A stretch of DNA of 64,000 nt from Anoxybacteroides voinovskiense (GTDB taxonomy: Bacteria > Bacillota > Bacilli > Bacillales > Anoxybacillaceae): the NCBI RefSeq assembly GCF_014196205.1, contig NZ_JACIDE010000005.1, positions 119,721 through 183,720 on the forward strand, given 5' to 3'. Under the pieces are notes generated by a model. It was not told the DNA's origin. It saw only the letters and a list, made by a program, of their open reading frames with translations, and made no database searches. The translations under genes were made by a program, and so were the position numbers. Below, piece by piece: positions 41,723 to 50,454 of the stretch. How positions within the stretch are numbered: position 1 is the stretch's first letter; each line of letters starts with the position of its first letter.

Positions 41723-44080
41723 TTGGAACAACAAGGATCGTTTGCCTTAGACGAAAAATCGTTTATTAAAGGAACACATATCGTCACGATTTTCCATAAC
41801 GAAAGCAATTTGTATTCGGTCGTGCGCATTCGTGTCGAGGAAACGAACGAGGCGTATAACGAGGAAGAAGTTGTTGTGACTGGCTATTTTCCGCGCATGC
41901 ACGAACAAGAGACGTATGTGTTTTACGGTTCGTTTAAGGAACATCCGCGCTTTGGGCGGCAATATGTCGCCGATTATTTCCGCAAAGACGTTCCGCATAC
42001 GAAAGAAGGCGTCATTCATTATTTATCGAGCGATTTGTTTAAAGGAATTGGGAAAAAAACAGCAGAAGCGATCGTAGAGGCGCTTGGTGAACAGGCGATT
42101 TCCGTGATTTTAGCCGACCCGGACGCGCTTTCGAAAGTGCCAAAGCTATCGAAAGCAAAAGCGAAAGAACTGTACGAAACATTAAAAGCGCACCAAGGGC
42201 TTGAGCAAATTATGATCTCGTTATCAAGGCTCGGGTTTGGCCCGCAGCTATCGATGAAAATTTATCAAGTGTACCAAGACATGACGCTTGATGTTATTCA
42301 AAAAAACCCGTATCAGCTTGTCGAAGACGTCGAAGGCATCGGGTTTGTCCGTGCGGACGAGCTAGGGCATCAGCTTGGCATTTCCGGTCGTCATCCAGAC
42401 CGCATTCGTGCCGCTTGTTTGTATGTCTTAGAAAACGATTGCTTGCAGGAAGGGCACGTGTATTTAACAAAAGAGCAGGTATTAGGCAAGGTAAAAGAGC
42501 TATTAGAAGCAAAGCGCGACGAAGCTGTGCCGGAAGAAAATATCGCCCATGTGCTGCTAATGTTGACCGAAGAAGGAAAACTAATGAGCGAGGATGACAA
42601 ATATTATATTCCGTCGCTTTATTTTGCGGAAAAAGGAATTGTCACGAACGTGAAACGACTGTTGCAGCAGGAAGTGACGGCGTTTCCAGAGTCGGAATTT
42701 TTATTGGCGCTTGGGGAGTTGGAGGAACGATTGTCTGTTCAATACGCCCCGCGGCAAAAAGAAGCAATCCAACAGGCGCTTTCTTCCCCGCTCTTTATTT
42801 TAACCGGCGGACCTGGGACCGGAAAAACGACGGTCATTAAAGGGATTGTCGAAATTTTTGCCGAGCTGCACGGCCTGTCGCTCGACGTCAATCGCTACAA
42901 TAAAGACAATCCGTTTCCGATTTTATTAGCTGCGCCAACGGGAAGAGCGGCGAAGCGAATGAGCGAGGCGACCGGTTTGCCGGCGGTGACGATTCATCGA
43001 TTGCTCGGGTATAACGCGGCAGAAGGGTTTACGCACGATGAAGAAGCGCCGATTCAAGGGAAGCTGCTTATCGTCGATGAAATGTCGATGGTCGATACGT
43101 GGCTGTTAAACCAGCTGTTAAAATCGCTTCCAGATGGGATGCAAGTCATTTTTGTCGGCGATGAAGACCAATTGCCGTCGGTTGGACCAGGACAAGTGCT
43201 GAAAGATTTGCTAAAGACGAATATTATCCCGACCGTTCGGTTGACCGAGGTGTATCGGCAGGCGGAAGGGTCGTCGATTATTGAACTCGCTCACCATATG
43301 AAAAGCGGGCAGCTTCCGCCAGATTGGGCTGCCCCGAAAGCGGACCGTTCGTTTATTCGTTGCCAAGCAGGGCAAGTCGTCGATGTCGTGCGGCAAATTG
43401 CCGATAATGCGTGGAAAAAAGGATATTCCGTCAAAGATATTCAAGTACTGGCGCCGATGTATCGCGGTCCTGCTGGCATCGACCGGCTGAATGAAGCGCT
43501 GCAAGAGCTGTTTAATCCGAAAACAGAGAAAAAGCGCGAGCTGTCGGTAGGCGACACCGTGTACCGGATTGGCGATAAAGTATTGCAGCTTGTGAATCAG
43601 CCGGAGCAAAACGTGTTTAACGGCGATATTGGCGAAGTCGTCGCCATCTTTTATGCGAAGGAAAATGTTGAAGAACAAGATTTAGTCGTCGTGTCGTTTG
43701 ATGGGAATGAAGTGACGTATACGCGGCAAGATTTAACGCAAATTACGCATGCGTATTGCTGCTCGGTTCATAAGTCGCAAGGAAGCGAATTTCCAATTGT
43801 CATTTTACCTGTCGTCAAAAGCTATTATCGAATGTTAAGGCGGAATTTATTATATACCGCCGTGACGCGCAGCAAAAAATTTTTAGTTTTATGCGGTGAG
43901 GAAGAGGCGTTTAAAATGGGGGTTGCCCGCTATGATGACAGCGTGCGGCAAACGACGCTTTCCGAAAAGCTCATGCAAGCCGTTCAGCCGTTTGAAGAAG
44001 GCGAGCTTCCACTAGATGATGCGAACATCGGAATGGAAAACGTTTCACCGTATGACTTTATGAGCGAAGGGATAGGATAA
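41723..44080 (+). CDS. recD2: RecD2-family ATP-dependent DNA helicase
   Basis: RecD2 (YrrC) is a 5'-3' superfamily 1 helicase acting in replication-fork maintenance and repair outside RecBCD. The 785-residue product starts at TTG after AAAGGTAGG. It has an OB-like N-terminus, helix-hairpin-helix motifs (FKGIGKKTAEAIVEALGEQ, PYQLVEDVEGIGFVRADEL), Walker A LTGGPGTGKTTVIKG near residue 365, motif II VDEMSMVD, motif III FVGDEDQLPSVGPGQVL, and motif VI YTAVTRSKK. Sixteen bases after the TPR gene, so probably in one transcript. Confidence 0.96.
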   Translation: MEQQGSFALDEKSFIKGTHIVTIFHNESNLYSVVRIRVEETNEAYNEEEVVVTGYFPRMHEQETYVFYGSFKEHPRFGRQYVADYFRKDVPHTKEGVIHYLSSDLFKGIGKKTAEAIVEALGEQAISVILADPDALSKVPKLSKAKAKELYETLKAHQGLEQIMISLSRLGFGPQLSMKIYQVYQDMTLDVIQKNPYQLVEDVEGIGFVRADELGHQLGISGRHPDRIRAACLYVLENDCLQEGHVYLTKEQVLGKVKELLEAKRDEAVPEENIAHVLLMLTEEGKLMSEDDKYYIPSLYFAEKGIVTNVKRLLQQEVTAFPESEFLLALGELEERLSVQYAPRQKEAIQQALSSPLFILTGGPGTGKTTVIKGIVEIFAELHGLSLDVNRYNKDNPFPILLAAPTGRAAKRMSEATGLPAVTIHRLLGYNAAEGFTHDEEAPIQGKLLIVDEMSMVDTWLLNQLLKSLPDGMQVIFVGDEDQLPSVGPGQVLKDLLKTNIIPTVRLTEVYRQAEGSSIIELAHHMKSGQLPPDWAAPKADRSFIRCQAGQVVDVVRQIADNAWKKGYSVKDIQVLAPMYRGPAGIDRLNEALQELFNPKTEKKRELSVGDTVYRIGDKVLQLVNQPEQNVFNGDIGEVVAIFYAKENVEEQDLVVVSFDGNEVTYTRQDLTQITHAYCCSVHKSQGSEFPIVILPVVKSYYRMLRRNLLYTAVTRSKKFLVLCGEEEAFKMGVARYDDSVRQTTLSEKLMQAVQPFEEGELPLDDANIGMENVSPYDFMSEGIG

Positions 44081-44180
44081 TGGTAGTCGCACATGAGTGG
44101 CCACGTTCCTCACCAGACGTATAACTTTTTCACAAATGGACAAAAATGATGGTAAAACGGAAAGAGGAGCGTGCCTTTTT

Positions 44181-44372
44181 GTGCTGAAATGTCCTAATTG
44201 CCAAAGCAAAGATTTAGGGAAAATTGGGGTCAATCAATATTATTGCTGGAATTGCTTTATCGAACTTTCGGTTCATAAAGGAATGATTTACACACATCAA
44301 GTCGAAGAAGACGGAACGCTCAGTTCGTTAGATGATTTATTTAGCGAGCAAGAACGGACGCTTTCGTCATAA
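44181..44372 (+). CDS. Small zinc-ribbon protein
   Basis: A 63-residue protein with two CxxC pairs (LKCPNCQSKDLGKIGVNQYY, CWNC), forming a probable zinc ribbon, then an acidic C-terminal segment. GTG 44181 is chosen because GAGGAG lies 11 bases upstream; the longer frame back to 44097 has no ribosome site. It follows recD2 by 100 bases. Similar small genes sit near yrrC in B. subtilis (yrzR is a candidate), but I cannot confirm orthology. Function unknown. Confidence 0.7.
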   Translation: MLKCPNCQSKDLGKIGVNQYYCWNCFIELSVHKGMIYTHQVEEDGTLSSLDDLFSEQERTLSS

Positions 44373-44389
44373 CAAGAGGGGGATTGACG

Positions 44390-44524
44390 ATGAACCGCAC
44401 GATGACATCGCTCGTCGCCATCGGTTTAGGCGTTGCCGCCTACCAAATGGCTCGCCGCAATGGCGGAATGAACATGCGCAACGTACGAAAAATGGGCCGC
44501 CAGCTCATGCGCTCATTCACGTAA
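44390..44524 (+). CDS. yrzQ: DUF3918 / YrzQ-like 44-residue protein
   Basis: A tiny gene with the product MNRTMTSLVAIGLGVAAYQM followed by ARRNGG and a basic tail KMGRQLMRSF, the DUF3918 (YrzQ) pattern: one short membrane-prone helix, then an arginine-rich end. AGAGGGGG precedes the ATG at nine bases, and a strong terminator follows directly. Function unknown. Confidence 0.8.
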   Translation: MNRTMTSLVAIGLGVAAYQMARRNGGMNMRNVRKMGRQLMRSFT

Positions 44525-44526
44525 CA

Positions 44527-44560
44527 AAGCACGGCACCCTAATCATAGGGTGCCGTGTTT
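44527..44560 (+). terminator. Intrinsic terminator after yrzQ
   Basis: Fourteen-bp region CACGGCACCCTA / TAGGGTGCCGTG with loop ATCA, followed by TTTGTG. Very stable stem. It marks the end of the conserved block; AT-rich accessory DNA follows. Confidence 0.88.
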
Positions 44561-44818
44561 GTGTATGCTAGGCATGTCTATCAACTTGACGGTCAAAGTC
44601 CGTTATGGGCGTTGGAAGATCATTTGTTTCAACATACCAATAACTCGTACACTTATGTTTGGAATGCCGATTATCTCAATTGGGCTCCCTATAGAGAAAG
44701 CGATGATGCTGCGACAAAAGACTCATTATATTCAGCTCTTTGGCGAGGAGCTAGACAATTGATTCTGTATATGGTACCTTTCAATAAAGAGCAAGTTTTG
44801 CACACCACCCAAGTATGA
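44555..44818 (+). other. Truncated ORF remnant, unrecognised
   Basis: The frame from GTG 44555 to TGA 44818 encodes up to 87 residues (…YQLDGQSPLWALEDHLFQHT, then YVWNADYLNWAPYRESDD…), with a protein-like composition but no ribosome site and a start inside the yrzQ terminator. It looks like the C-terminal end of a longer gene whose front has been lost. I do not recognise the family. Base composition is more AT-rich than the neighbours. Confidence 0.35.
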
Positions 44819-44910
44819 AAACAACCGCTCGTGAATCCGTTAGTCTCATAGAAAAATCGAAGGATTGCCACATGATCTTGCATGCTCACCCTTTTGATGG
44901 AGGACAAAAA

Positions 44911-45321
44911 AATGAAAAGCAAATACTTTTGGATTCTGCCGCTTATTTGTTCAATCATTCTCTTTTGTCAACTCAAAAGCCAGCATAATGTTTATAACAT
45001 TCTCAGTCAAGCGCCAACATGGGATGACGTCAATCCATTCATTCTTTTTTGGTATCATAATTCCTCTGTTGTAGTAGGTGTGTTCTTATTATCATTTCCA
45101 TGCTTATCGTTTTCCGGTCTCCTGCTTGGTCAACGATCCTTTTTCTCATACTCCCAATAAGTTTAGCCCTTTATCAAAAACTGTTACTATTTCCTGTTTG
45201 GATTTACGATGATCAAATGCAATTTGTTTTGAAAATCTTCCTGACTGTTATCGTTCTGACATTGTCAGCGGCTAGAATTAAAGTGATAAAAGCGGTTATA
45301 CAGAAACTCATTGCTCATTAG
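44911..45321 (+). pseudogene. Frameshifted small membrane protein gene
   Basis: ATG 44911 after GGAGGACAAAA opens MKSKYFWILPLICSIILFCQ and runs to TAA at 45160. Around 45080-45095 the hydrophobic coding pattern moves to the -1 frame (VLIIISMLIVF, then STILFLILPISLALYQK and LKIFLTVIVLTLSAARIKVI), which stays open to 45321. Joined, the two frames would give a protein of about 137 residues with four membrane helices; separately, each is cut short. Family not recognised. AT-rich, like the whole 44.56-46.05 kb patch. Confidence 0.55.
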
Positions 45322-45330
45322 ACGATTGCT

Positions 45331-45358
45331 TTGTTGCTGTACCTGTCATCTATCGAAC
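45331..45358 (+). repeat. 28-bp direct repeat, left copy
   Basis: TTGTTGCTGTACCTGTCATC plus TATCGAAC; 26 of 28 bases match 45995-46022. The pair brackets a 0.66-kb segment with the small minus-strand gene and the large palindrome. Confidence 0.8.
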
Positions 45359-45411
45359 CATTCACATTACAAAACAGTATCCCTCTAGGTGCCGCTTTAT
45401 AATGTGAATGG
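45358..45411. repeat. 12-bp inverted repeat next to the left direct repeat
   Basis: CCATTCACATTA and TAATGTGAATGG are perfect inverses separated by 30 bases. The inner segment has no strong pairing apart from CCTCTAGG. No T run follows, so it is not an obvious terminator. Confidence 0.65.
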
Positions 45412-45451
45412 TTGTATAAGTGATAGTCACAACAGCAAAGCTCACCAACAG

Positions 45452-45667
45452 TCATTTTCTAATCAGGGAACTTTTCATAAAGAGTATCGCATAAAAAGCA
45501 AAAACAATCCATACTACAAAAGTTATAAAATTAAAAATATTACCTATCAGTGCACTTTCATCGAATCTTAATTGAACCTCCTCATTTAGAAAACTTATTA
45601 CAGTCGCAATAACGAGCCATATAAATCCCTTAGTAGCAGGTTTATTTTTTCCTTTGGATTTAAACAA
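45452..45667 (-). CDS. Small two-helix membrane protein, hypothetical
   Basis: A 71-residue product from TTG 45667, nine bases after GGGAGGG on the minus strand and behind a good promoter. It has a basic start (MFKSKGKNKPATKG), a membrane helix at about 15-27, the linker NEEVQLRFDESALIGN, and a second helix at about 45-66. No family recognised. Of the overlapping frames in this region, only this one has promoter, ribosome site and membrane-protein pattern. Confidence 0.6.
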   Translation of the reverse strand: MFKSKGKNKPATKGFIWLVIATVISFLNEEVQLRFDESALIGNIFNFITFVVWIVFAFYAILFMKSSLIRK

Positions 45668-45686
45668 ATTCGAGTCCCTCCCTTAG

Positions 45687-45715
45687 ATACTATGTGTATG
45701 TTTAATTTTAAGCAA
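45687..45715 (-). promoter_or_regulatory. Promoter for the small minus-strand gene
   Basis: Read on the minus strand: TTGCTT, 17 bases, TAGTAT, ending about 20 bases before the TTG start. Confidence 0.65.
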
Positions 45716-45761
45716 AACTTCAACAAATATATATACATGCAACTGAGAAGTTTACCTTCAT

Positions 45762-45898
45762 TTTTTCGACTGTCGAGGCAAGCCTTTGGCTTGCCTTCGT
45801 CACGCTAAAGCGTGACGGAGAACCGAACAACACCGCTCCCAGACAAATTCATTTGTCTGGGGAGCGGCTGATTGTTCGGTCGCCCGACAGTCGAAAAA
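45762..45898. repeat. 137-bp multi-arm palindromic element, long copy
   Basis: The outer stem is perfect over 14 bp (TTTTTCGACTGTCG / CGACAGTCGAAAAA). Inside are three arms: AGGCAAGCC-TTT-GGCTTGCCT; CGTCACGC-TAAA-GCGTGACG; and a long arm ACCGAACAA / TTGTTCGGT enclosing CCGCTCCC-AGACAAA-TTCA-TTTGTCT-G-GGGAGCGG. Nearly every base is paired. No ORF. The left 30 bases match the element at 26221. Confidence 0.9.
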
Positions 45899-45994
45899 TA
45901 ACGATGTAAATGATAAAAATGTTAAAGCTTCAACGTGCACCTATATAGACACTTTCAAATTTTAAATTTTAAGATATGCTAACAGGTGTGTTGA

Positions 45995-46022
45995 TTGTTG
46001 TTGTACCTGTCACCTATCGAAC
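45995..46022 (+). repeat. 28-bp direct repeat, right copy
   Basis: TTGTTGTTGTACCTGTCACC plus TATCGAAC; partner of 45331-45358, two mismatches (both C/T). Confidence 0.8.
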
Positions 46023-46045
46023 TTTTTGCATAATTATCCGCTAAT

Positions 46046-46068
46046 CCTCCACACTAATGTGTAGGAGG
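46046..46068 (+). promoter_or_regulatory. Hairpin covering the ribosome site of the AI-2E gene
   Basis: CCTCCACAC-TAAT-GTGT(A)GGAGG pairs fully apart from one bulged A, and its 3' arm is the AGGAGG ribosome site of the next gene. Folding would hide the site. Confidence 0.6.
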
Positions 46069-46075
46069 GATGTTC

Positions 46076-47137
46076 GTGCAAAATGAACAATGGCGCTTTT
46101 TTATTCGCGTGACGAAAGTGCTGCTTGTCGTTGTGTTAGTTTATTTCATTATGAGGCTGAAAGGGTTTTGGATGCCGGCGTTACGCGTGCTAGGCATCGT
46201 ACTCACCCCGTTTGTGCTTGGGGCGTTTATCGCGTATTTATTGCATCCAGTCGTGGAATATCTCCACGCCAAAGGATGGCCGCGGGCGCTGGCAATTTTA
46301 CTTATTTACGCTCTTTTTTTCGGTGGAATCGGCTACGGAGCGTACAAAGGCATCCCGATTTTTCTCAACCAGCTGCAAGACATGACAGAAAGCTTGCCGA
46401 TGCTTGTCGATACATATAAAGGATGGACGGATAAAATTCATGACGGCACTGCCGCTTGGCCAAAACAGCTGCACGAACGCATCGAAACGACAATTGTCGA
46501 AATCGAGGCGCTATTAGGACTATGGTTAGTCAAAGCAGTCACAAGCGTCAAGCACGTGCTAAATTCCGCCCTCGTTTTTTTGCTCGTTCCACTTATCGCT
46601 TTTTATTTGTTAAAAGATATCGACCATATCAAAAAAGCCGCCTGGGAATGGACGCCAAAAAAATGGCGAAATGAGGGGGTTGCGTTTTTAAAGGATGTCG
46701 ATAAGTCGCTCGGAAGCTATATTCGCGGCCAACTGCTCGTCTGTGTGTTAATCGGAAGCATCGCTGCCCTTTCGCTTTGGATCGCTGGGATGAAATATCC
46801 GCTACTATTAGGGATTATCATCGGTGCGACGAACGTTATCCCGTATTTCGGACCGATTATTGGTGCTGTTCCTGCCGCTTTGTTAGCCGCCACCGTTTCG
46901 GTAAAAATGGTGCTCATTGTCCTTGCGATTATTTTCGTTTTGCAATTTATCGAAGGAAACGTCCTTTCTCCGCTTATCGTCGGCAAAAGCTTGCATATGC
47001 ATCCGCTTGTCATTATGTTTTCCCTTTTTCTTGGCGGGGAAATTGCTGGAGTTGTCGGGATGATGGTCGCTGTCCCGCTTGTTGCTATTACGAAAGTTGC
47101 CTTTTTGCACGGAAAAGAACGCTTCCGAACACATTGA
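46076..47137 (+). CDS. AI-2E family membrane transporter (YrrI-like)
   Basis: A 353-residue protein of the AI-2E (PF01594) family with about eight membrane helices and the conserved late segment IIGATNVIPYFGPIIGAVPA. Members have been linked to autoinducer-2 export or ion antiport; the substrate here is unknown. GTG 46076 is chosen, seven bases after GGAGG; ATG 46070 is one base away from it. It lies just before the alaS T-box, where B. subtilis has yrrI. The -35 box of the alaS promoter overlaps its stop. Confidence 0.88.
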   Translation: MQNEQWRFFIRVTKVLLVVVLVYFIMRLKGFWMPALRVLGIVLTPFVLGAFIAYLLHPVVEYLHAKGWPRALAILLIYALFFGGIGYGAYKGIPIFLNQLQDMTESLPMLVDTYKGWTDKIHDGTAAWPKQLHERIETTIVEIEALLGLWLVKAVTSVKHVLNSALVFLLVPLIAFYLLKDIDHIKKAAWEWTPKKWRNEGVAFLKDVDKSLGSYIRGQLLVCVLIGSIAALSLWIAGMKYPLLLGIIIGATNVIPYFGPIIGAVPAALLAATVSVKMVLIVLAIIFVLQFIEGNVLSPLIVGKSLHMHPLVIMFSLFLGGEIAGVVGMMVAVPLVAITKVAFLHGKERFRTH

Positions 47138-47162
47138 CAATCAAAGGAAGCTTGTCTATAAT
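47134..47162 (+). promoter_or_regulatory. Consensus sigma-A promoter for the alaS leader
   Basis: TTGACA, 17 bases, TATAAT: a full match to consensus, overlapping the stop codon of the gene before. Confidence 0.93.
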
Positions 47163-47168
47163 CTGTGT

Positions 47169-47424
47169 GAAAAGGTTTATACACGAACGCGATGACGGAT
47201 CGAGTATGTTACAGTCCATCTTAACGCGCGAGGCGCACAGAGAGGAATTTCCGCGGCTGAAAGAAATTCCAGATGAAGGGTAACAGAACGCTAATCCGGA
47301 GCGCAGGCAAAACCTGACGGCGAAGCCACGTTACGGCTTTTAGAGGTGATGGACGTCTGTCCATAAACAGGGTGGTACCGCGAGCATAACTCTCGTCCCT
47401 GCAAGGGATTGGGAGTTTTTTTAT
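47169..47424 (+). promoter_or_regulatory. T-box riboswitch upstream of alaS
   Basis: A tRNA-Ala-sensing leader. The T-box is AGGGTGGTACCGCGAGC (47369-47385); the terminator (about 47388-47422) pairs ACTC/GGGAGT outside TCCCT/AGGGA and ends in seven T. GCT at 47290-47292, before AATCCGGAG, fits an alanine specifier codon (assignment by eye). It accounts for the 315-base gap. Confidence 0.92.
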
Positions 47425-47452
47425 TTGAAAAAATGAAAAGGAGGCAGGCATT

Positions 47453-50089
47453 ATGAAGAAATTAACATCTGCACAAGTTCGCCAAATGTTTTTAGACTTT
47501 TTCCAAGAAAAAGGGCATACGGTCGAACCGAGCGCCTCGCTCATTCCGATTGACGACCCTTCGTTATTATGGATTAATAGCGGGGTAGCGACGTTAAAAA
47601 AATATTTTGACGGACGTGTCATCCCAGACAATCCGCGCATTTGCAACGCACAAAAATCGATTCGTACGAACGACATTGAAAACGTCGGAAAAACGGCGCG
47701 CCACCATACGTTTTTTGAAATGCTCGGCAACTTCTCGATTGGCGATTATTTTAAACGAGAAGCAATTCATTGGGCGTGGGAATTTTTAACAAACGAAAAA
47801 TGGATTGGCTTTGACCCGGACCGGCTATCGGTCACGATTCACCCAGAAGACGACGAAGCGTTTGACATTTGGCATAAAGAAATTGGTTTGCCAGAAGAAC
47901 GAATCATTCGATTAGAAGGAAACTTTTGGGACATTGGAGAAGGACCAAGCGGACCGAACACGGAAATTTTCTATGATCGTGGGGAGCAATTCGGCAACGA
48001 CCCAAATGACCCGGAATTATATCCAGGCGGCGAAAACGAGCGCTATTTAGAAGTATGGAACTTAGTATTCTCGCAATTCAACCATAACCCGGACGGGACA
48101 TATACACCGCTGCCGAAGAAAAACATTGATACGGGCATGGGGCTGGAGCGGATGTGCTCGATTTTGCAAGACGTGCCAACGAACTTTGATACAGACCTTT
48201 TCCTACCGATTATTCGTGCGACCGAACAAATTTCTGGCGAGCAATACCGTACCGATGCGGAAAAAGACGTCGCCTTTAAAGTGATTGCCGACCATATCCG
48301 TACCGTAACGTTTGCGATTGGCGACGGGGCGCTTCCATCGAATGAAGGGCGCGGATATGTGTTGCGCCGTTTATTGCGCCGCGCTGTTCGCTATGCGAAA
48401 AAATTGAACATTAACCGTCCGTTTATGTACGAATTAGTACCAGTCGTCGGCGAAATTATGGTTGATTACTATCCAGAAGTGAAAGAAAAAGCAGAGTTTA
48501 TCCAAAAAGTCATTAAAAATGAAGAAGAGCGGTTCCACGAAACGCTTCATGAAGGCTTGGCGATTTTAGCGAACGTCATTCAAAAAGAAAAAGCGCGCGG
48601 CAGCCAAACCATTTCCGGGGAAGATGTGTTCCGCTTATACGATACGTACGGTTTCCCTGTGGAACTAACGGAAGAATATGCAGAAGAAGAAGGCATGAAC
48701 GTCGACCACGACGGATTTGAAAAAGAAATGGAGCGTCAGCGCGAACGGGCGCGGGCAGCTCGCCAAGAAGTCGATTCGATGCAAGTACAAGGCGGCGTGC
48801 TCGGCGAGATTAAAGTCGAAAGCGAATTCGTCGGCTATCACCAGCTTCGCACGCAATCAATGGTGACGGTCATCGTTAAAAACGGCGAACTAGCGGAAGA
48901 AGTGCATGAAGGCGAAGAAGCGCAAATTATGCTAGACGTTACACCGTTTTACGCAGAAAGCGGCGGACAAATTGCCGACCAAGGCTTTATTGAAAATGAC
49001 GCGGTCAAAGCGTACGTAAAAGACGTACAAAAAGCGCCAAACGGGCAACATTTGCACCATATTATCGTCGAAAAAGGAACGTTGAAAAAAGGCGAAACGT
49101 ACACCGCTTCCCTATTCGAGCAAAAGCGGGCACAAATCGTGAAAAACCATACCGCGACCCACTTATTGCACCAAGCGTTAAAAGACGTGCTTGGCGTTCA
49201 CGTCAACCAAGCAGGGTCGCTCGTCGCGCCAGACCGTTTGCGCTTTGACTTCTCGCACTTCGGACAAGTCAAACCGGAAGAATTAGAACAAATCGAAGCG
49301 ATCGTCAACGAAAAAATTTGGCAAAGCCTTCCGGTGCAAATTGACTACAAACCGCTTGAGGAAGCGAAAGCGATGGGTGCCATGGCACTCTTTGGCGAAA
49401 AATACGGCGACATCGTCCGCGTCGTGCAAGTCGGAGACTATAGCCTCGAACTTTGCGGCGGCTGCCATGTCGCGAACACAGCGGAAATCGGTCTTTTCAA
49501 AATCGTCTCCGAATCGGGCATCGGCGCTGGTACTCGTCGAATTGAAGCAGTGACGGGGGAAGCAGCGTACCGCTTTATGAACGACCAGCTCTCGTTATTG
49601 CAAGAAGTCGCGCAAAAACTAAAAACGAACCCGAAAGAAATCGTCGGGCGGATTGAGGCGTTAATGAACGACATTCGCCAGCTTCAGCGCGAAAACGAGT
49701 CGCTTGCTGCACGCCTCAGCAACCTAGAAGCAGCAAACATCGTCAATAAAGCAAAAGACATCGGCGGCGTCTCGGTGCTAGCAAGCAAAGTAAACGCCCC
49801 AGACATGAACAGCTTGCGGACGATGATGGACGAACTAAAACAAAAACTTGGTTCTGGCGTCATCGTGCTTGCATCGGTTCAAGGCGACAAAGTGAACTTC
49901 ATTGCCGGTGTCACGAACGACTTAATCGACAAAGGCTTCCATGCCGGAAAGTTAATTAAAGAAGTGGCGACGCGTTGCGGCGGAAGCGGCGGCGGACGTG
50001 CCGACATGGCGCAAGCAGGCGGAAAAGACGCGAACAAAGTCAGCGAAGCGCTACAATTTGTTGAAGAATGGGTAAAATCCGTTTTATAA
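47453..50089 (+). CDS. alaS: Alanyl-tRNA synthetase
   Basis: Class II synthetase that charges and edits tRNA-Ala. The 878-residue protein has the aminoacylation domain ([33 protein letters not shown]), the tRNA-recognition part, the editing domain with zinc-type motifs [11 protein letters not shown] and [13 protein letters not shown], and the C-Ala domain with [24 protein letters not shown] precedes the ATG. Controlled by the T-box leader. Confidence 0.98.
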   Translation: MKKLTSAQVRQMFLDFFQEKGHTVEPSASLIPIDDPSLLWINSGVATLKKYFDGRVIPDNPRICNAQKSIRTNDIENVGKTARHHTFFEMLGNFSIGDYFKREAIHWAWEFLTNEKWIGFDPDRLSVTIHPEDDEAFDIWHKEIGLPEERIIRLEGNFWDIGEGPSGPNTEIFYDRGEQFGNDPNDPELYPGGENERYLEVWNLVFSQFNHNPDGTYTPLPKKNIDTGMGLERMCSILQDVPTNFDTDLFLPIIRATEQISGEQYRTDAEKDVAFKVIADHIRTVTFAIGDGALPSNEGRGYVLRRLLRRAVRYAKKLNINRPFMYELVPVVGEIMVDYYPEVKEKAEFIQKVIKNEEERFHETLHEGLAILANVIQKEKARGSQTISGEDVFRLYDTYGFPVELTEEYAEEEGMNVDHDGFEKEMERQRERARAARQEVDSMQVQGGVLGEIKVESEFVGYHQLRTQSMVTVIVKNGELAEEVHEGEEAQIMLDVTPFYAESGGQIADQGFIENDAVKAYVKDVQKAPNGQHLHHIIVEKGTLKKGETYTASLFEQKRAQIVKNHTATHLLHQALKDVLGVHVNQAGSLVAPDRLRFDFSHFGQVKPEELEQIEAIVNEKIWQSLPVQIDYKPLEEAKAMGAMALFGEKYGDIVRVVQVGDYSLELCGGCHVANTAEIGLFKIVSESGIGAGTRRIEAVTGEAAYRFMNDQLSLLQEVAQKLKTNPKEIVGRIEALMNDIRQLQRENESLAARLSNLEAANIVNKAKDIGGVSVLASKVNAPDMNSLRTMMDELKQKLGSGVIVLASVQGDKVNFIAGVTNDLIDKGFHAGKLIKEVATRCGGSGGGRADMAQAGGKDANKVSEALQFVEEWVKSVL

Positions 50090-50165
50090 TTGGTGAATAT
50101 AGTGTACAATGGATGTAAGAGGTGGAGATGCCAGATCTCTTGAATGGAGAGCGAGGTGCATGACG

Positions 50166-50429
50166 GTGAGCTCATTTGACCAAACGATGCAATTTAACTT
50201 TTCCGAAGAGCCTGCAGAAACAAACGTTCGCGACGTGTTATTAACCGTGTATGAGGCTCTTCAAGAAAAAGGGTATAACCCAATCAACCAAATTGTCGGT
50301 TATTTACTATCTGGCGACCCCGCTTACATCCCGCGCCATAAAGATGCGCGCGCGCTTATTCGCAAAATTGAACGGGATGAATTAATCGAGGAATTGGTGA
50401 AATTCTATTTAACGACGGTGCGTCGTTAA
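50166..50429 (+). CDS. yrzL: IreB family regulatory phosphoprotein (YrzL)
   Basis: IreB was described in Enterococcus as a small protein phosphorylated by the PASTA kinase IreK and affecting cephalosporin resistance. GTG 50166, about eight bases after GCGAGGTG, gives an 87-residue protein starting [12 protein letters not shown], the normal family length; ATG 50160 is too close to the ribosome site. The conserved segment [20 protein letters not shown] is present. First of the yrzL-ruvX-yrzB cluster after alaS. Confidence 0.92.
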   Translation: MSSFDQTMQFNFSEEPAETNVRDVLLTVYEALQEKGYNPINQIVGYLLSGDPAYIPRHKDARALIRKIERDELIEELVKFYLTTVRR

Positions 50430-50454
50430 CGATGGCGATGGAAAGGATTGACGT

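Noticed and set aside
44689..44958. Minus-strand ORF of 89 residues in the accessory patch
   Set aside because: It covers two better plus-strand frames, has no ribosome site and no recognisable domain.
45389..45571. Plus-strand ORF of 60 residues opposite the small membrane gene
   Set aside because: No ribosome site, polar low-complexity product, and it is antisense to a frame with promoter, ribosome site and membrane pattern.
45762..45898. The large palindrome read as a bidirectional terminator
   Set aside because: Its ends are T on the left and A on the right, opposite to what transcription from either side would need for a U run after the stem.
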